The notes below the pieces were generated by a model. It was not told the DNA's origin and did not search any database. It saw only the letters and a program-made list of their open reading frames with translations. A stretch of DNA of 64,000 nt, taken from Margaritispora aquatica. Lineage: Eukaryota > Ascomycota > Leotiomycetes > Helotiales > Discinellaceae. Both the position numbers and the translations under genes were made by a program. Below are positions 34,701-45,181 of this stretch, one piece after another. Location of the stretch: NCBI GenBank assembly GCA_007644065.1, contig VJWN01000033.1:1-64000 (forward strand), given 5' to 3'. Within the stretch, counting starts at the first letter, position 1. Each line of letters begins with the position of its first letter.

Positions 34701-35927
34701 ATGACGAAATTCCAACCCAAAATCACAATCAATAGGGAGCAAGCGCACCCAATTGTCGCAGATAGCGAGACTCCTAATGACTCTACTCCCCTTGAAGAGA
34801 AGGATCAAGAGACATTGATTCTGACTGCATCGGCTCATGGATCTGGACCCGTTACCGACTTGGATTCGCAACTTACTCGTAAATCGACTAGCTCTGGAAT
34901 TGTGAGAACAACGGTGGCTAAACCATTACCAGTGGGTTATGCCTAGCGCAAGGTTTTATCCTATTTGTGTTTAGTCTAACACACCTCATAGGGCGGATCT
35001 ACTTTCGAATATAGCAATCGCATGGCTCCGGCACCTGAATCCCCAACAAGAGAGTTGCCTGATACTACAAAGCTTTTGCCGGCACTACGACCGTTGTTCA
35101 ACAACCAAGATCCTTCGCCTTCAGCAGAATTACCAGATGATACAATTAGTGGAAATAATGCCTCTACGCTGAAATTTGCATCAAAGACACCCAGGTATGC
35201 AGTAAACCAGATCAATAACGGAAGCTTATTCAAAATGGCAACTCTAACGACAGCTTTGAAACAACAATAGTAACAGAGGCACAATTCGACCCCCAGTTTA
35301 TCCCCAGCAGCTGTCAACATGGGATCTTCTGCAACTGGCATGCTTCAAGTCAGATATCCTCCGGCGTACAATGATCATCGAGCAAATATGACTCCACATC
35401 CAAATACATATCAAGAAGTGGATCCTCCTGCGGGATCCATCTTCTTATATCCTCTATCATTGGTACGACATCACCTAACTACCAGCCTTCCAAACTTCAA
35501 CCCATACTTCAGTCCATGCCTAAGTCTATACTACAACAGGAAATTCATGACCCAAAAGCAACTATCAGGCATTGCACATCCTCCTGTAAGCACTTTGATG
35601 TCACAGCCTTCAACAATGCACAACCCTCTACTAAGCTATCTTCAACCCTCGCATAGCTTCCGACCTGTTGTGCCAAGCCTCCCTCAACCGATACGCAATG
35701 TGGGTAGCCTAGGGCATAGTTATGCTTTGATGCATGATAACATATTCTGGGGCCCCTCTTCGATGGTCTCAAGTATGGTGTGAGCTCGTGCATTTTTAGA
35801 GCAAGAGCTGGCAGACCAGAAGCAAATGCTGGAGTACTTCCTTGGGCTTGGAGCTATTCCTAAGGAAACAATTGTAGGGATACGTGAGGCGATTGTGCAT
35901 GTTGAAGAGCGACTCGAGCGTGTTTAG
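34701..35927 (+). pseudogene. Unrecognised spliced locus, probably decayed
   Basis: A plausible start is ATG 34701 (MTKFQPK). Exon 1 to 34931 and exon 2 34992-35194 join in phase 0 across a 60-bp intron (GTGGGT..CATAG, CTAAC branch site), giving a polar, Pro/Ser/Thr-rich sequence. A possible further intron begins with GTATGC at 35195. After that the frame cannot be kept: one frame is open at 35319-35783 but ends in TGA, and continues in the same frame beyond it as FLEQELADQKQMLEYFLGLG, a helical segment ending at TAG 35925-35927. Another frame carries CTSSCKHFDV near 35590. This pattern suggests a disordered nuclear-type protein gene broken by a stop or frameshift, or an unusual intron set that I could not solve. 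No family is recognised. Confidence 0.45.
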
Positions 35928-36755
35928 TCGAAGTAGGTTGGGGGTGAGATTGCTGATGCATAAACGTAACATAGCCTGGGTTAGGGTACTTACAGGTCGA
36001 TTGGATTTGGAAATGATTGGTGTTCTTCATCTTTTGTGACTTATGAACCAAATCCCATAGAATTTAGAATCCCACTAGGGCTACACTTAATCTGTAGCCA
36101 TGTTGTTGAGAACTCGACATTTGAACGCGACATTTAGAACCAGCGCGGTGACATGTTGACGTATTTGGTCTTCTGCTTGACGGTATATTTCAACGGGATG
36201 GTTGTAGGAAATGCTTCGTCTAATGGAAGATTTATGTTTCTAAGAGAAGGTCATAAAAATAGCAGTCGCCCCAAAAGAACGGATTATAGGGTTTCAAGTC
36301 ATAAAGCGTGGATTTTTTCTTCATTTTTCAACTCTGCTTTCTCTCTACCTAGAACATAGGATTAAACCAAGACTTTGACAATTCTACACACCTAGATAAA
36401 TAATATCTCGTGATATACTATAAGAAACGAACAGAGTCTACCCCAAGACTCCCCCTCATATTTTCCCGATCTGGTAAAGCAGTGCTGGTACGGAGGGGCC
36501 GGAAGGTACCTACCTTATGGAGAAGTTCCCTCAAGAGTTTCGGGAACGAAACGAAGTTCGTTCTTGCCCTATCCGCGATTCCCCTAGCCAGGTATTAAAT
36601 AATGGTTCTGCCGCGAACTCCAACTTCAACTTCAAACTTCAAACTTCAAGTTCAACTTCCACTACTGCGGAAATAATTCTCCTTCATAAAATAATCCTAT
36701 TTTCAGTTTCCATCCACCTTACCATCTTGATTGTCACGCAATCGCATCCACCACG
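35928..36755. other. Intergenic and promoter region
   Basis: No gene seen. A tract of repeated AACTTCAA-type words lies at about 36620-36660, about 100 bp upstream of the next start codon, and CT-rich sequence follows; such pyrimidine-rich tracts are common in fungal core promoters. Confidence 0.4.
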
Positions 36756-37564
36756 ATGGTTATTTCATCGCCAGACGAGGAGCTGGCTTTTGAATGTGGC
36801 GCGCCAGCTGGAGACAGCCCTGCGAGATCTAGAGAAAGCAGAAAGAGGAGAATGAGTGTAGATATTACAGCGGTAAGAACACCCAAGCTACTGGTGAGAT
36901 ATGGGCTCTTTTTAAAGTCAATTATAATATCTGATGCTTTGGTAGAAGGTCGATCGCTCGCAAGAACAATCAAGATCTCCACCGACTTCGCGTATGCCTC
37001 AAAAGCCACGTCCCGCATACAAAGAGCTCTCTCGAGGCGTAAGTTTTGTCTAGACACATTTGCAAGATCTAGCTGATGATGACACAGGGACAACCCCCAA
37101 AGCTTCGTATTAAAACCCGTGCAATGTGGAAGTCTCCAACCATTGAAGAGCGATGCAGAGCCATTGGTAGAGCTCCTCACACCGACACTCAGCTTGAAGT
37201 ACCACCTTTCCTTCTCCGATGTCTCGACCAAATGGATGTACCAATGCAGAACTTGGCTTTCGGACCCTTGTTCCCACCGCACCCCAACCGATGTGTCAAG
37301 CGCTCCGAGAGTACGCCCTGGGATCGTGAGAACGGCTTGGTCATGGAATCGCCCATTACGTACTACAACAATCAACTTGAGCTCTTGAGGTTTCTTCACG
37401 CAGATATTATTGGAGACCACAGCCAAGGACCAATGCTGCGTAAGTTGGAGCATGCTATGTGGCAAGTTGAGAAGTGTATTCAGAGGGTTCGCGATGGCCA
37501 GAAATGGTCGAGACATGGAAGGATGGGACAGTACAAGGATACTACAGAGGATCATGAGTATTAG
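36756..37564 (+). CDS. Small hypothetical protein, three exons, 228 aa
   Basis: Exons 36756-36872, 36946-37038 and 37088-37564 are each a multiple of three and join in phase 0 across introns of 73 and 49 bp (GTAAGA..GGTAG and GTAAGT..CACAG). The product is 228 residues. The first 70 are basic, Ser/Pro-rich and probably disordered (RSRESRKRR could be a nuclear localisation signal). The rest is globular, with LLRFLHADIIGDHSQGPMLR and a C-terminal helix-rich part (MLRKLEHAMWQVEKCIQRV). No named domain is recognised. Clean splicing and the absence of stops support a real gene. The location is inferred as nuclear from the basic motif alone. Confidence 0.7.
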
Positions 37565-39156
37565 ACTTTGCTTGGATGGTATTTTGCGGGAGTGATAATG
37601 AATCAGAAAGCAGTGAATAGACCACTGGCACCTAGACAATCGCTCGGATATCTCTCCATTCTGATGCGATGGGTTACACAATACGATGTGTGTGTGGTAA
37701 CTGTTGTTTGCATAATGTGTGTTATGGCTGCGATGAGTACGGGACAACAATCGCTCCTATAACGCTCTTATGTAGAATCATCAAACTAGAGGCATATCGT
37801 AAGATAGATTTGATTCGTAAGTGGAGGATGCGTCTTCGTTCAGTGCTATATCAGGTTCAGTGTACTCGTCATGTCCACGGGTCTGGAGAGCTTGACTCCA
37901 ACGTTTCGCCTGTTCTTTGCACATAATACTTTGTCCAATATCTTCAGACTTGTGGACAATACAGTTAAGGTGCGTAGAGTCCACTTTGCCGCATTCAATA
38001 ACCTTGTATTTCGGAAGGTTAAGAGATTGAGTGAATTGCAGCAGAGAGCTTCAAGAAAGGCCTTCTACTTGCCAATGCCGTTAGATCATAATAAAATGAC
38101 AAAGAAAAATGAAAACGAAACACGGTTTCTTCTTGGCGGAGTTTATATCCTAAGACTTGATGGAGACTTCCAAAACGGGCCTTTAGATAAAATAAAGATG
38201 TGTTATTACTGACAGCAGTGAGAAGTCGTTTCTTTTATCTTTTATTCACTGGCTTACAGGCAGATTCAGAAGATATATCTCGACATAAGACATACAAATA
38301 ATTTTGACCGTTCATTTCTGCAGCAGCCGAAGGGATTGGATAGATCTTAGGCATTTCACTTCACGCTTGTGGGAGCAGAGACGAAATTTTGACCAAACTC
38401 CTTCGCCGAGTCAGTCAGAGTTACCCGCATCTCTCGTGACTTGATATGATACTCTTTATGTTGAGAGCTAGGAAAATATGGAGTTTTCCTTTTGTTCTCG
38501 CTTAATGCTCAAACCAGAGTGGCTTTTGGCTTGTTTCCTTGGCGGACTTGGCATCGCCGAAAGTCAAGCGAGACGATGGAAAGGGAGGCTTAAAATAGTC
38601 ATAATTGATATTTGAAAAGACTTGTAGTGTTGTAGTGATATGTAGATTACTATCTCTCTTCTATATACCTTTTCATCTACAAATAAAGATCATGCGTGTG
38701 GATAATGGTGACACAACGTATCATGAAAGCGTGCGGCTGACAGGCTAGATTCAGAAATAGATTCTAGAGGCTTTTTCTACCGATAGATGATTGGATATGG
38801 AAAACGATCAATGTGGGAATGTCTCAGCCAGACAAACAAAGACATGGGCGTGACCAGGAAATTGGTATGGAATATGGAATTCCAAGATTGAAAGGGAGCT
38901 AAAAGGGGCATAGCAAATTAATAATGCATATTCTGATTGATCGACCAAGCATCGAAATACGCCTTTTTTCCAAACACACTCCCGGCAGTGTTGTGCGTTT
39001 ATCTAGCTTGGTGGCGTAAAGCTGAGACAACGAGATCTCAATAATCTCATATTTTGCTGAAATGTCTCCTCCTCTTTGTTTATATTTACTGCTTTTCAAA
39101 GCCACATCGTTGCTATCGGTGTGTAATTCACTGACTCGCCTCGAGTCTTCCGCATT
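37565..39156. other. Intergenic, no gene seen
   Basis: About 1.6 kb without a supported gene. Small ORFs on both strands (for example the plus-strand one at 37871-38212) have no recognisable content. Confidence 0.45.
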
Positions 39157-40756
39157 ATGATGGCAGTAAGTATCAATATCATCGTATGATATATGAATCA
39201 CGACACTAACCTCCTGGCAGTCCGTTAACCATCGTCCCTTTGTCCTGACTCTCATTCTTCAGCTCACTCTGCTGATCTGTCCCTCCTCCGCCTTCTCCTT
39301 CGGCAAACTCCAAATCGTACCTATAGTCTACCAATCCCAAGGCCTCAATTTCTCTGACTGGATCTCAATCCTGACTCTCTGTTTTGCTCCTCTCCTCGTG
39401 CATCTCGTCGCCGGAACACCCAATGCCGTCTGTCTCGGTCCCCGACGTCACCTGAGCTGGCACCGCTCTATATGCCAATACAACCCAACGACGATTCTAT
39501 GGCGATACTTCGCGATTGCGGACCGGCGCGTGCGGGCGCGCAGCTGGGACGCCAATGATCTCGCGGCCTCGAATGCCCTCTTCTGGACCAGCAAGGGCTG
39601 GGATGGCTCAGAGGCCATGGTTGAGCGCAGCAGGAAGCATCTCATCGTCAAGCCGGCGTCGGCGCACACGCAGCTGGTATCTGAGACGACTATCAAGACG
39701 CTTATTGTGACGTTGCAGGGCGCGCAGGCGGCGCTGGTGCTGGTTGCGGGATTGATTGGTACCGAGGCCTTCTCGTCGTTTCAGGCGGATTTGTCGATCG
39801 AGTCGATTTTCTTCCCGTTGGCGATTCTGGGACTGCTGCGTTTGGTGGCGGCGCCTTGGTTGACGGAGGAATTTGTGTATCTCGAGACGGAGGAGCTTGA
39901 GCCTGAGGAAGGGTGTGGGATTTCTGGTGAGCTTTGTTTCTTTGTCTCTGGATGTGTTTGAATTGAGTTGGGAGGATCAAAAACTAACCGAAAACTAGAC
40001 GAAGACGTGATGCGTGATGCTAGAATGAAGCCTCAGTCCATGGACCAAGACATCGAGCTCACGCAACCCCATCCCACCATCCAACGGAAACCAGTCGGAA
40101 CCGCGACTTCTTCGGAGCGTCTCCTCAAATCTTCCTCCCGTCGCTCACAGCACTCAAGCACGCGCTTCTACCCGACTACCAACTGGCGCGGGATCCTTTT
40201 CCGGATCCTCTTCCTCATCCCCATCGTCGCCCTCCTCGCCCTTTGCGTCCTCTACATCGTGCCCTGGATCCCCGACGACGGTGTCACAGACTTCGTGTCC
40301 ACCATCCCCGCCACGGGGCTCATGATTAACATCGTCTACCTGGTCTGGATCAGCGTCAGTCTCGTGACCTTCGTGTACTATTTCTTCTGGGGCCACACTT
40401 CCACCACCGTCATCCCGTGTATCGTCGACACCTGGTATCAGGTATACACGTCCATCCTGTTCGTACTGACGCTCGCGCTGTTTCTAATCGCGGCTGTGTC
40501 GACGAGGAAGACGCCGTGTGGGACTTACACGAGCTGGCCGAAGGACGTCAATGTCTGTCGTGGCATCGAAGTGCGGTCGACGCTTGTGAACACCGACCCC
40601 TTTGGGTTGGCGGTGAAGTTCCCAGGCGTCACGGCCGCGAGCGATGAGTATAAGATTGTGGAGTTTGATGGCTGGTGTATTGGCGAGGGGTTGGGCTCCG
40701 GCGCGGGCTTGGGTGCGAGTCATTTGACTGTGGATAAGAATAGTACCAGCTCGTAG
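39157..40756 (+). CDS. Multi-pass membrane protein, unknown function, 490 aa
   Basis: Proposed exons are 39157-39165 (only ATGATGGCA), 39221-39926 and 39999-40756, with introns GTAAGT..GGCAG (55 bp) and GTGAGC..ACTAG (72 bp). The total is 490 residues in frame. A hydrophobic segment right at the N-terminus (VLTLILQLTLLIC, about 10-25) may be a signal peptide or first helix. Further hydrophobic segments occur at about 50-70, 155-175 and 185-200, and in exon 3 at about 300-325 (LFLIPIVALLALCVLYIV), 340-365 and 385-405. The central part (about 235-295) is a polar cytosol-like linker with Ser/Arg clusters. No transporter or enzyme signature is recognised. The GC content of this gene is higher than that of its neighbours. 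The tiny first exon is the least certain part. Confidence 0.7.
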
Positions 40757-41377
40757 TCTTCGATTCTTTTGTATATGAACGGGTGTGTTTGTCTTGTGAA
40801 ATTAATTCTGTATATTTTGTAACGGGGAGGTAGATACCAGGGATAGCATTTGGTCTTGCTTATGGAGTTAGCGCTTCGATCGACGAAATGAACATAAACC
40901 ATTTCAAACCAGATAGCATTTTGTGCTAATAGGATCTTGATAATGAGTAAGCTAATACTGACTCTATATGGATTGCTAACTTTATCAACCTTTCTCTGTA
41001 CATCTCTACCTATCTAAAGTCAAAGGCGATAAACTTGAAAATAATTATCAATATTCGTAAATTTCGAAACGGGAAATCACTTTCAGTCTGATAATTTGCT
41101 TCTTTTATACCCCATTAAGGGGCTGAGTTGTTTTGAGTCTGATAAACAGACACCATGCACATTGATAAGGATATAAACATATCGATATAAAGAATCGCTT
41201 TGAGAACACCGAGCATCTCTTATAGATATCTGAAAAGTTTGGATCTAGTTCATTTCAATTTTCTATATCCGATTCGAAGTCTAAGTCTAAGTCTCTATCT
41301 ATATCCAACAGATGAAGCTCTAGTTCCTCTACAGTTCCTCAACTGAGGCCAATTATGTTTAAACAGCCTCACCATAA
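40757..41377. other. Convergent intergenic region
   Basis: Sits between the 3' ends of the membrane-protein gene and the 6PGDH-like gene. No gene seen. A GTCTAAGTCTAAGTCT-like triplet repeat lies at about 41279-41300. Confidence 0.45.
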
Positions 41378-42574
41378 TCAAAAACTCTTCCTCCTTTCCT
41401 TCAGCACCCTTCCTACCACCTCCGCCATCTCACCCGCATCCTCCCTCCTCCCCTTCCCACCCAAGCCTGTCTTCTCATCCGCGACCAGTTCAAAAACATT
41501 CCCAACACCACCCCACATCTCCTTGCTCCATCCCGCCTCCTCGCTCATGGTCTCGCCCACTTCCTCCATCTCCTTGATCCATCTGTACGCCTTATACTGA
41601 CTTGCCAACATGCTCGCCTCGCCCACAGCCTTCAAACCAGGGAAGTACTCGCCCATGTACATCCTCAGCGGGTCGAGGACACCTAGTGCCGAAGCAGTGG
41701 TATAAGATTGGATTGTCACGGCTGTGAGGCACTTGTTGATGCCGCCGAAACACATCTTCAGGCCTGAGGCGGCGCCGATGGAGGGCGAGATGTGCTCGAG
41801 GCGGAGGAGGGAGGCGAGTGCTGCGAATGCCGGTGTGGGCGGTAGAGGAGATCCCGAGAGAGGGAGCGCGGGCCGATACCAGAGTTGTTCAGTTGTGGTA
41901 GTAGTGGATGGGGAGGAGATGAGCTTTGGTGGGAAGCCGAGGATACAGCCGTCTATGTAGGATTGTCCTGCGTTTAGGATGGGCTCTGAGATCTGGCGGG
42001 AAAGAGCGGGACTTAGTGCATTGAGATCTAGGTAGACGAGCTTTTCCTTCCTTTCTGTAGAGATATTCGCTGCTACTTTTTGGGCGAGAGCGAGCGCTTC
42101 GGATGGAGGCACGATGGAGAGGATGACGTCGGCTTTCGCTAGCATGTCTGGGAATTCGAGGTCGGTGATCGAGAGGGCTGCGGCTCTCGTCTTTGTTGCG
42201 GCACTTCGGCCTGTGAGGCAGGTGACGAGTGGGTAGTGATAGTTAGCGAGCAGCGTTGCGATGCCTAGCCCCATCTCGCCGAGGGAAATGATGGCGATTG
42301 TTGGTAAGGGCGTTGTTGGTTTGGACACTGATGGTGCTGGCAGCAGTGAGGTCCCTACGCCGGGTGGGAACATGACTGGTTTTGGGTTGGAGATTGAGCC
42401 CATTTTGGAATCGTGGGAGGAGGGTTTGGTGCTTTGATAGCGAGCTCTTTGCGTATATGATGAGAGGTGGGTTGGATGACTTGCAAAGCTTTGGCGACAG
42501 AGAGTGCTCCAGCTTCTGTGCAATGATCGAGAGGAGTTTCCAATGATTGAGCACTTGTAAAGCAGAGATTTCAT
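41378..42574 (-). CDS. 6-phosphogluconate-dehydrogenase-like NAD(P)-binding protein, 398 aa
   Basis: This single exon starts at ATG 42574 (MKSLLYKC) and encodes 398 residues. The first 60 are rich in Arg, Ser and Tyr with few acids, ending near RARYQSTKPSS, which looks like a mitochondrial targeting peptide. A second ATG (MGSISNPK) just after it could give a cytosolic form. The Rossmann fold follows, with IAIISLGEMGLGIATLLA carrying the glycine-rich loop GEMGLG, then DVILSIVPPSEAL typical of beta-hydroxyacid dehydrogenases. The C-terminal half (GAASGLKMCFGGINKCLTA onward) matches the DUF1932 all-helical domain found in 6PGDH-like proteins of fungi. The conserved Lys in GLKMCFGG is present. 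The substrate is unknown. Dual localisation is inference from the two starts. Confidence 0.85.
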   Translation of the reverse strand: MKSLLYKCSIIGNSSRSLHRSWSTLCRQSFASHPTHLSSYTQRARYQSTKPSSHDSKMGSISNPKPVMFPPGVGTSLLPAPSVSKPTTPLPTIAIISLGEMGLGIATLLANYHYPLVTCLTGRSAATKTRAAALSITDLEFPDMLAKADVILSIVPPSEALALAQKVAANISTERKEKLVYLDLNALSPALSRQISEPILNAGQSYIDGCILGFPPKLISSPSTTTTTEQLWYRPALPLSGSPLPPTPAFAALASLLRLEHISPSIGAASGLKMCFGGINKCLTAVTIQSYTTASALGVLDPLRMYMGEYFPGLKAVGEASMLASQYKAYRWIKEMEEVGETMSEEAGWSKEMWGGVGNVFELVADEKTGLGGKGRREDAGEMAEVVGRVLKERRKSF

Positions 42575-44115
42575 TGCAGATGAATAAATATGTAAAAATT
42601 GAATTGAAGTTGAAATTTCTGGAAGCAATTGCGCTTGCAAGTCCGACACTCGGCCTCAAGCCCGGATATGAGTCACGAGATCCCCCATTTTTGGGCTCTT
42701 CTCTGAGATATGCCAAGATATATTCTGCTCATTGTTTGCATACATTGAAATGATAAAATGTTGTTTGCTTCTAAGTAGTATACTTGGGATTGTAAAACAT
42801 ACATGGTAGCTTTCAAAAGTTGGAAGATGAAGTGAAAAGACGACGTGCCACGCCTTGATGGAACGCACTGCACTTGCTTGACAAACGGAACACATAAGAG
42901 AATCAAATCCCACTTTGGAGTCAGGGGCTTAGCCGAAAGGCTTGGGCGACAAGCATATCGCCATTCTGTTGTACATACTAATCGTAGCCTTTGGTGGTAG
43001 TGTTTGGCATCAACCACATGCTAGCTAGGACACCAACAACATGGTGGAAAGAAATGCGCAACCATGCCATTTCTCAATGCCTCCTCTTCCTTTGCTGCCT
43101 CAATGGTATTATCGAACAGAGGAATTGAAGAAACAAACTTTAGGACAGACTTGTCCGAAGGCTTGAGCTGGTAAAGCGCGAGGTATGTAGAGGGGTGGTA
43201 TGTTGAGAATGTAATCGGAGTTGAGAATATACCTGAAGAACGTTTGCTTCTCTGTACACTACATAGGACTCTTGGAAGGGAATCACTGCCTATGTATCAA
43301 GTGTTGAAAGTTGAGCGATCTGGAATGAGGTCCATTCTTCGAATCATGGAGTTTGTTGTTAGGCTTCCTATTTCCTATCGTATCTTAGCGACGGAATGCC
43401 GGGCGGCAAGCCAGAAGCCGCCGGACCACGGATAATCTTCGGGCCGACCACCAATAACATCGCTGGAATGAAATCCGATGTACTGCAGCATGTCCGCGTC
43501 TTCCACATTTCCATCTCGATCGTTTTCCCTATCAATTGCTCAACTCAACAACTCAACTACACCACATCCAACCAAAAGCCCAAGATTTCTTACTTATCCA
43601 CATTATGGCGCTGTACTTAAAAAGCTTACAGAGTCACGTCGTAATTCTAGACCAGCTGGCATCCCAAAAACTCTTGATTTGTTTTACACAGATGTGGGAC
43701 AGATCACCAAACATCCTCATGCATCGAATCATTATACAGCTGTGATTTGATCTTCTGGCTTTTCCTCTAAAGCAAACACTGCATCTTCATGCACCGGACC
43801 GATCACCCGGCCGAGGTATTACCGCACAGGAGAGGAAACATAGGGGATCAGCAGGCTCACACTTCCACTGCCCAATCGCTCAGCAAAGTAAGACGGAGAT
43901 CTTCATGAGAGTTCGTCGCCTGCTTGGCGAGACGCCACGCGCTCCCACTTATGACAAGGAAACCCCAACCAATATGGATGTTGCACGCTTCAGATGTGTC
44001 GGATTGGAAGGCTGTTGGTAATCGCAGGCATCTATCTGGGGAAAGGTGATATAAACCGAAGTATCCCCTCAAACCTCTTGACAGACGACACTCCAACCAC
44101 CATCACTTCAACATA
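42575..44115. other. Intergenic, no gene seen
   Basis: This divergent spacer separates the 6PGDH-like gene and the PhyH-like gene. ORFs here are short and overlap on both strands. No feature is supported beyond a presumed promoter near 44040-44110. Confidence 0.45.
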
Positions 44116-45181
44116 ATGGCTCCTTCAGCACTTCTACCTGAACCAACTCTATTTGAGGCACCTGCTTCGGATTTTGCTGCGTGAGTGAACATGATTTTTT
44201 GGGTGAAGAATTTTTACTGACATGATGAATAGACCAAAAGCCAAGTACAATGATTGGCGAGCCGACCTTCAAGAAAATGGCTACGCAGTAGTGAAAGGAG
44301 CAATTCATAAGGACAGAGCAGTCTCATATCAAGAAAAAGCCTTCGCATGGCTTAAATCATTCAACAACCCAGAACTCGACTTTGCCAACCCCGACACATG
44401 GATCAAAGAGAACCTACCAGTCCACTCCCAAATCAACACATTCGAAGGCTATGCCGTTGTGCATGAGAAATTTATGTGGGATGCTCGCATGGAGCCCGGC
44501 GTCCTCGACACCTTCGCCACACTCTGGGGTACTAAGGACCTCCTCGTCAGCTTCGATTCCTTGAACGTCACTTTCCCCAACCGCAAAGACATCGCACGAA
44601 GGATACCATGGGAGCACATCGACCAGTCCCCTCTCCGCCGAGGCATGCACTGCATCCAAGGCATCATCAACCTCTCACCCTCGGGGCCTTTAGACGGCGG
44701 GCTCGTCGTCTACCCCGGATCACACAAGTACAACGACGAGTTTATGGACACCCAGACCGACAAGACGAGATGGCAAAAGGACGACTGGTTCCAGTTCTCG
44801 GCTGAGCAGCTCGCCTTCTTTACAGCCAAGGGGTGTAAGCCGCACAAGGTGTGCGCCGAGCCAGGCGACCTCATCGTCTGGGACAGCCGCACCGTGCACT
44901 ACGGGTCTGAGCCGATGGAGGGGAGCAACCAGATCCGCACCATTATCTATGCGGCTTACACGCCTGCGAAGCTGGCGAGCGAGGAGAGCTTAAAGAAGAA
45001 GAGGGAGATCTTCAAGACGTGGGGTGGGACCACGCATTGGCCACATGATAATATTAATGTGAGGGATAATGAGACGTATCTTGAGGATGGGACGAGGGAT
45101 CCGAGGGATAGGGCGGAGCCGATGGAAATGCCGGAGTTGAGTGATGCATTGCTGAAGCTTGCTGGTGTGAAGGCGTACTGA
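44116..45181 (+). CDS. Phytanoyl-CoA dioxygenase-like Fe(II)/2-oxoglutarate oxygenase, 337 aa
   Basis: Exons 44116-44180 and 44233-45181 are joined by a 52-bp intron (GTGAGT..AATAG), giving 337 residues. The PhyH-type double-stranded beta-helix carries the iron ligands His about 150 and Asp about 152 (EHIDQSP) and a distal His about 244 (TVHYGSEP), with the 2-oxoglutarate-binding Arg about 257 (RTIIYAAY). A substrate-side segment, GLVVYPGSHKYNDEF, is typical of fungal PhyH proteins. There is no signal peptide. The C-terminus (GVKAY) is not a canonical PTS1. Family members hydroxylate CoA-linked fatty acids or small secondary metabolites; the substrate here is unknown. The coding sequence is GC-rich compared with flanking DNA. 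No biosynthetic partner is adjacent, and the A-T-TE synthetase is about 28 kb away. Confidence 0.9.

Noticed and set aside
37871..38212. Plus-strand ORF of 113 aa
   Set aside because: No domain, no support for a start, and low-quality composition at its end; not enough to call a gene.
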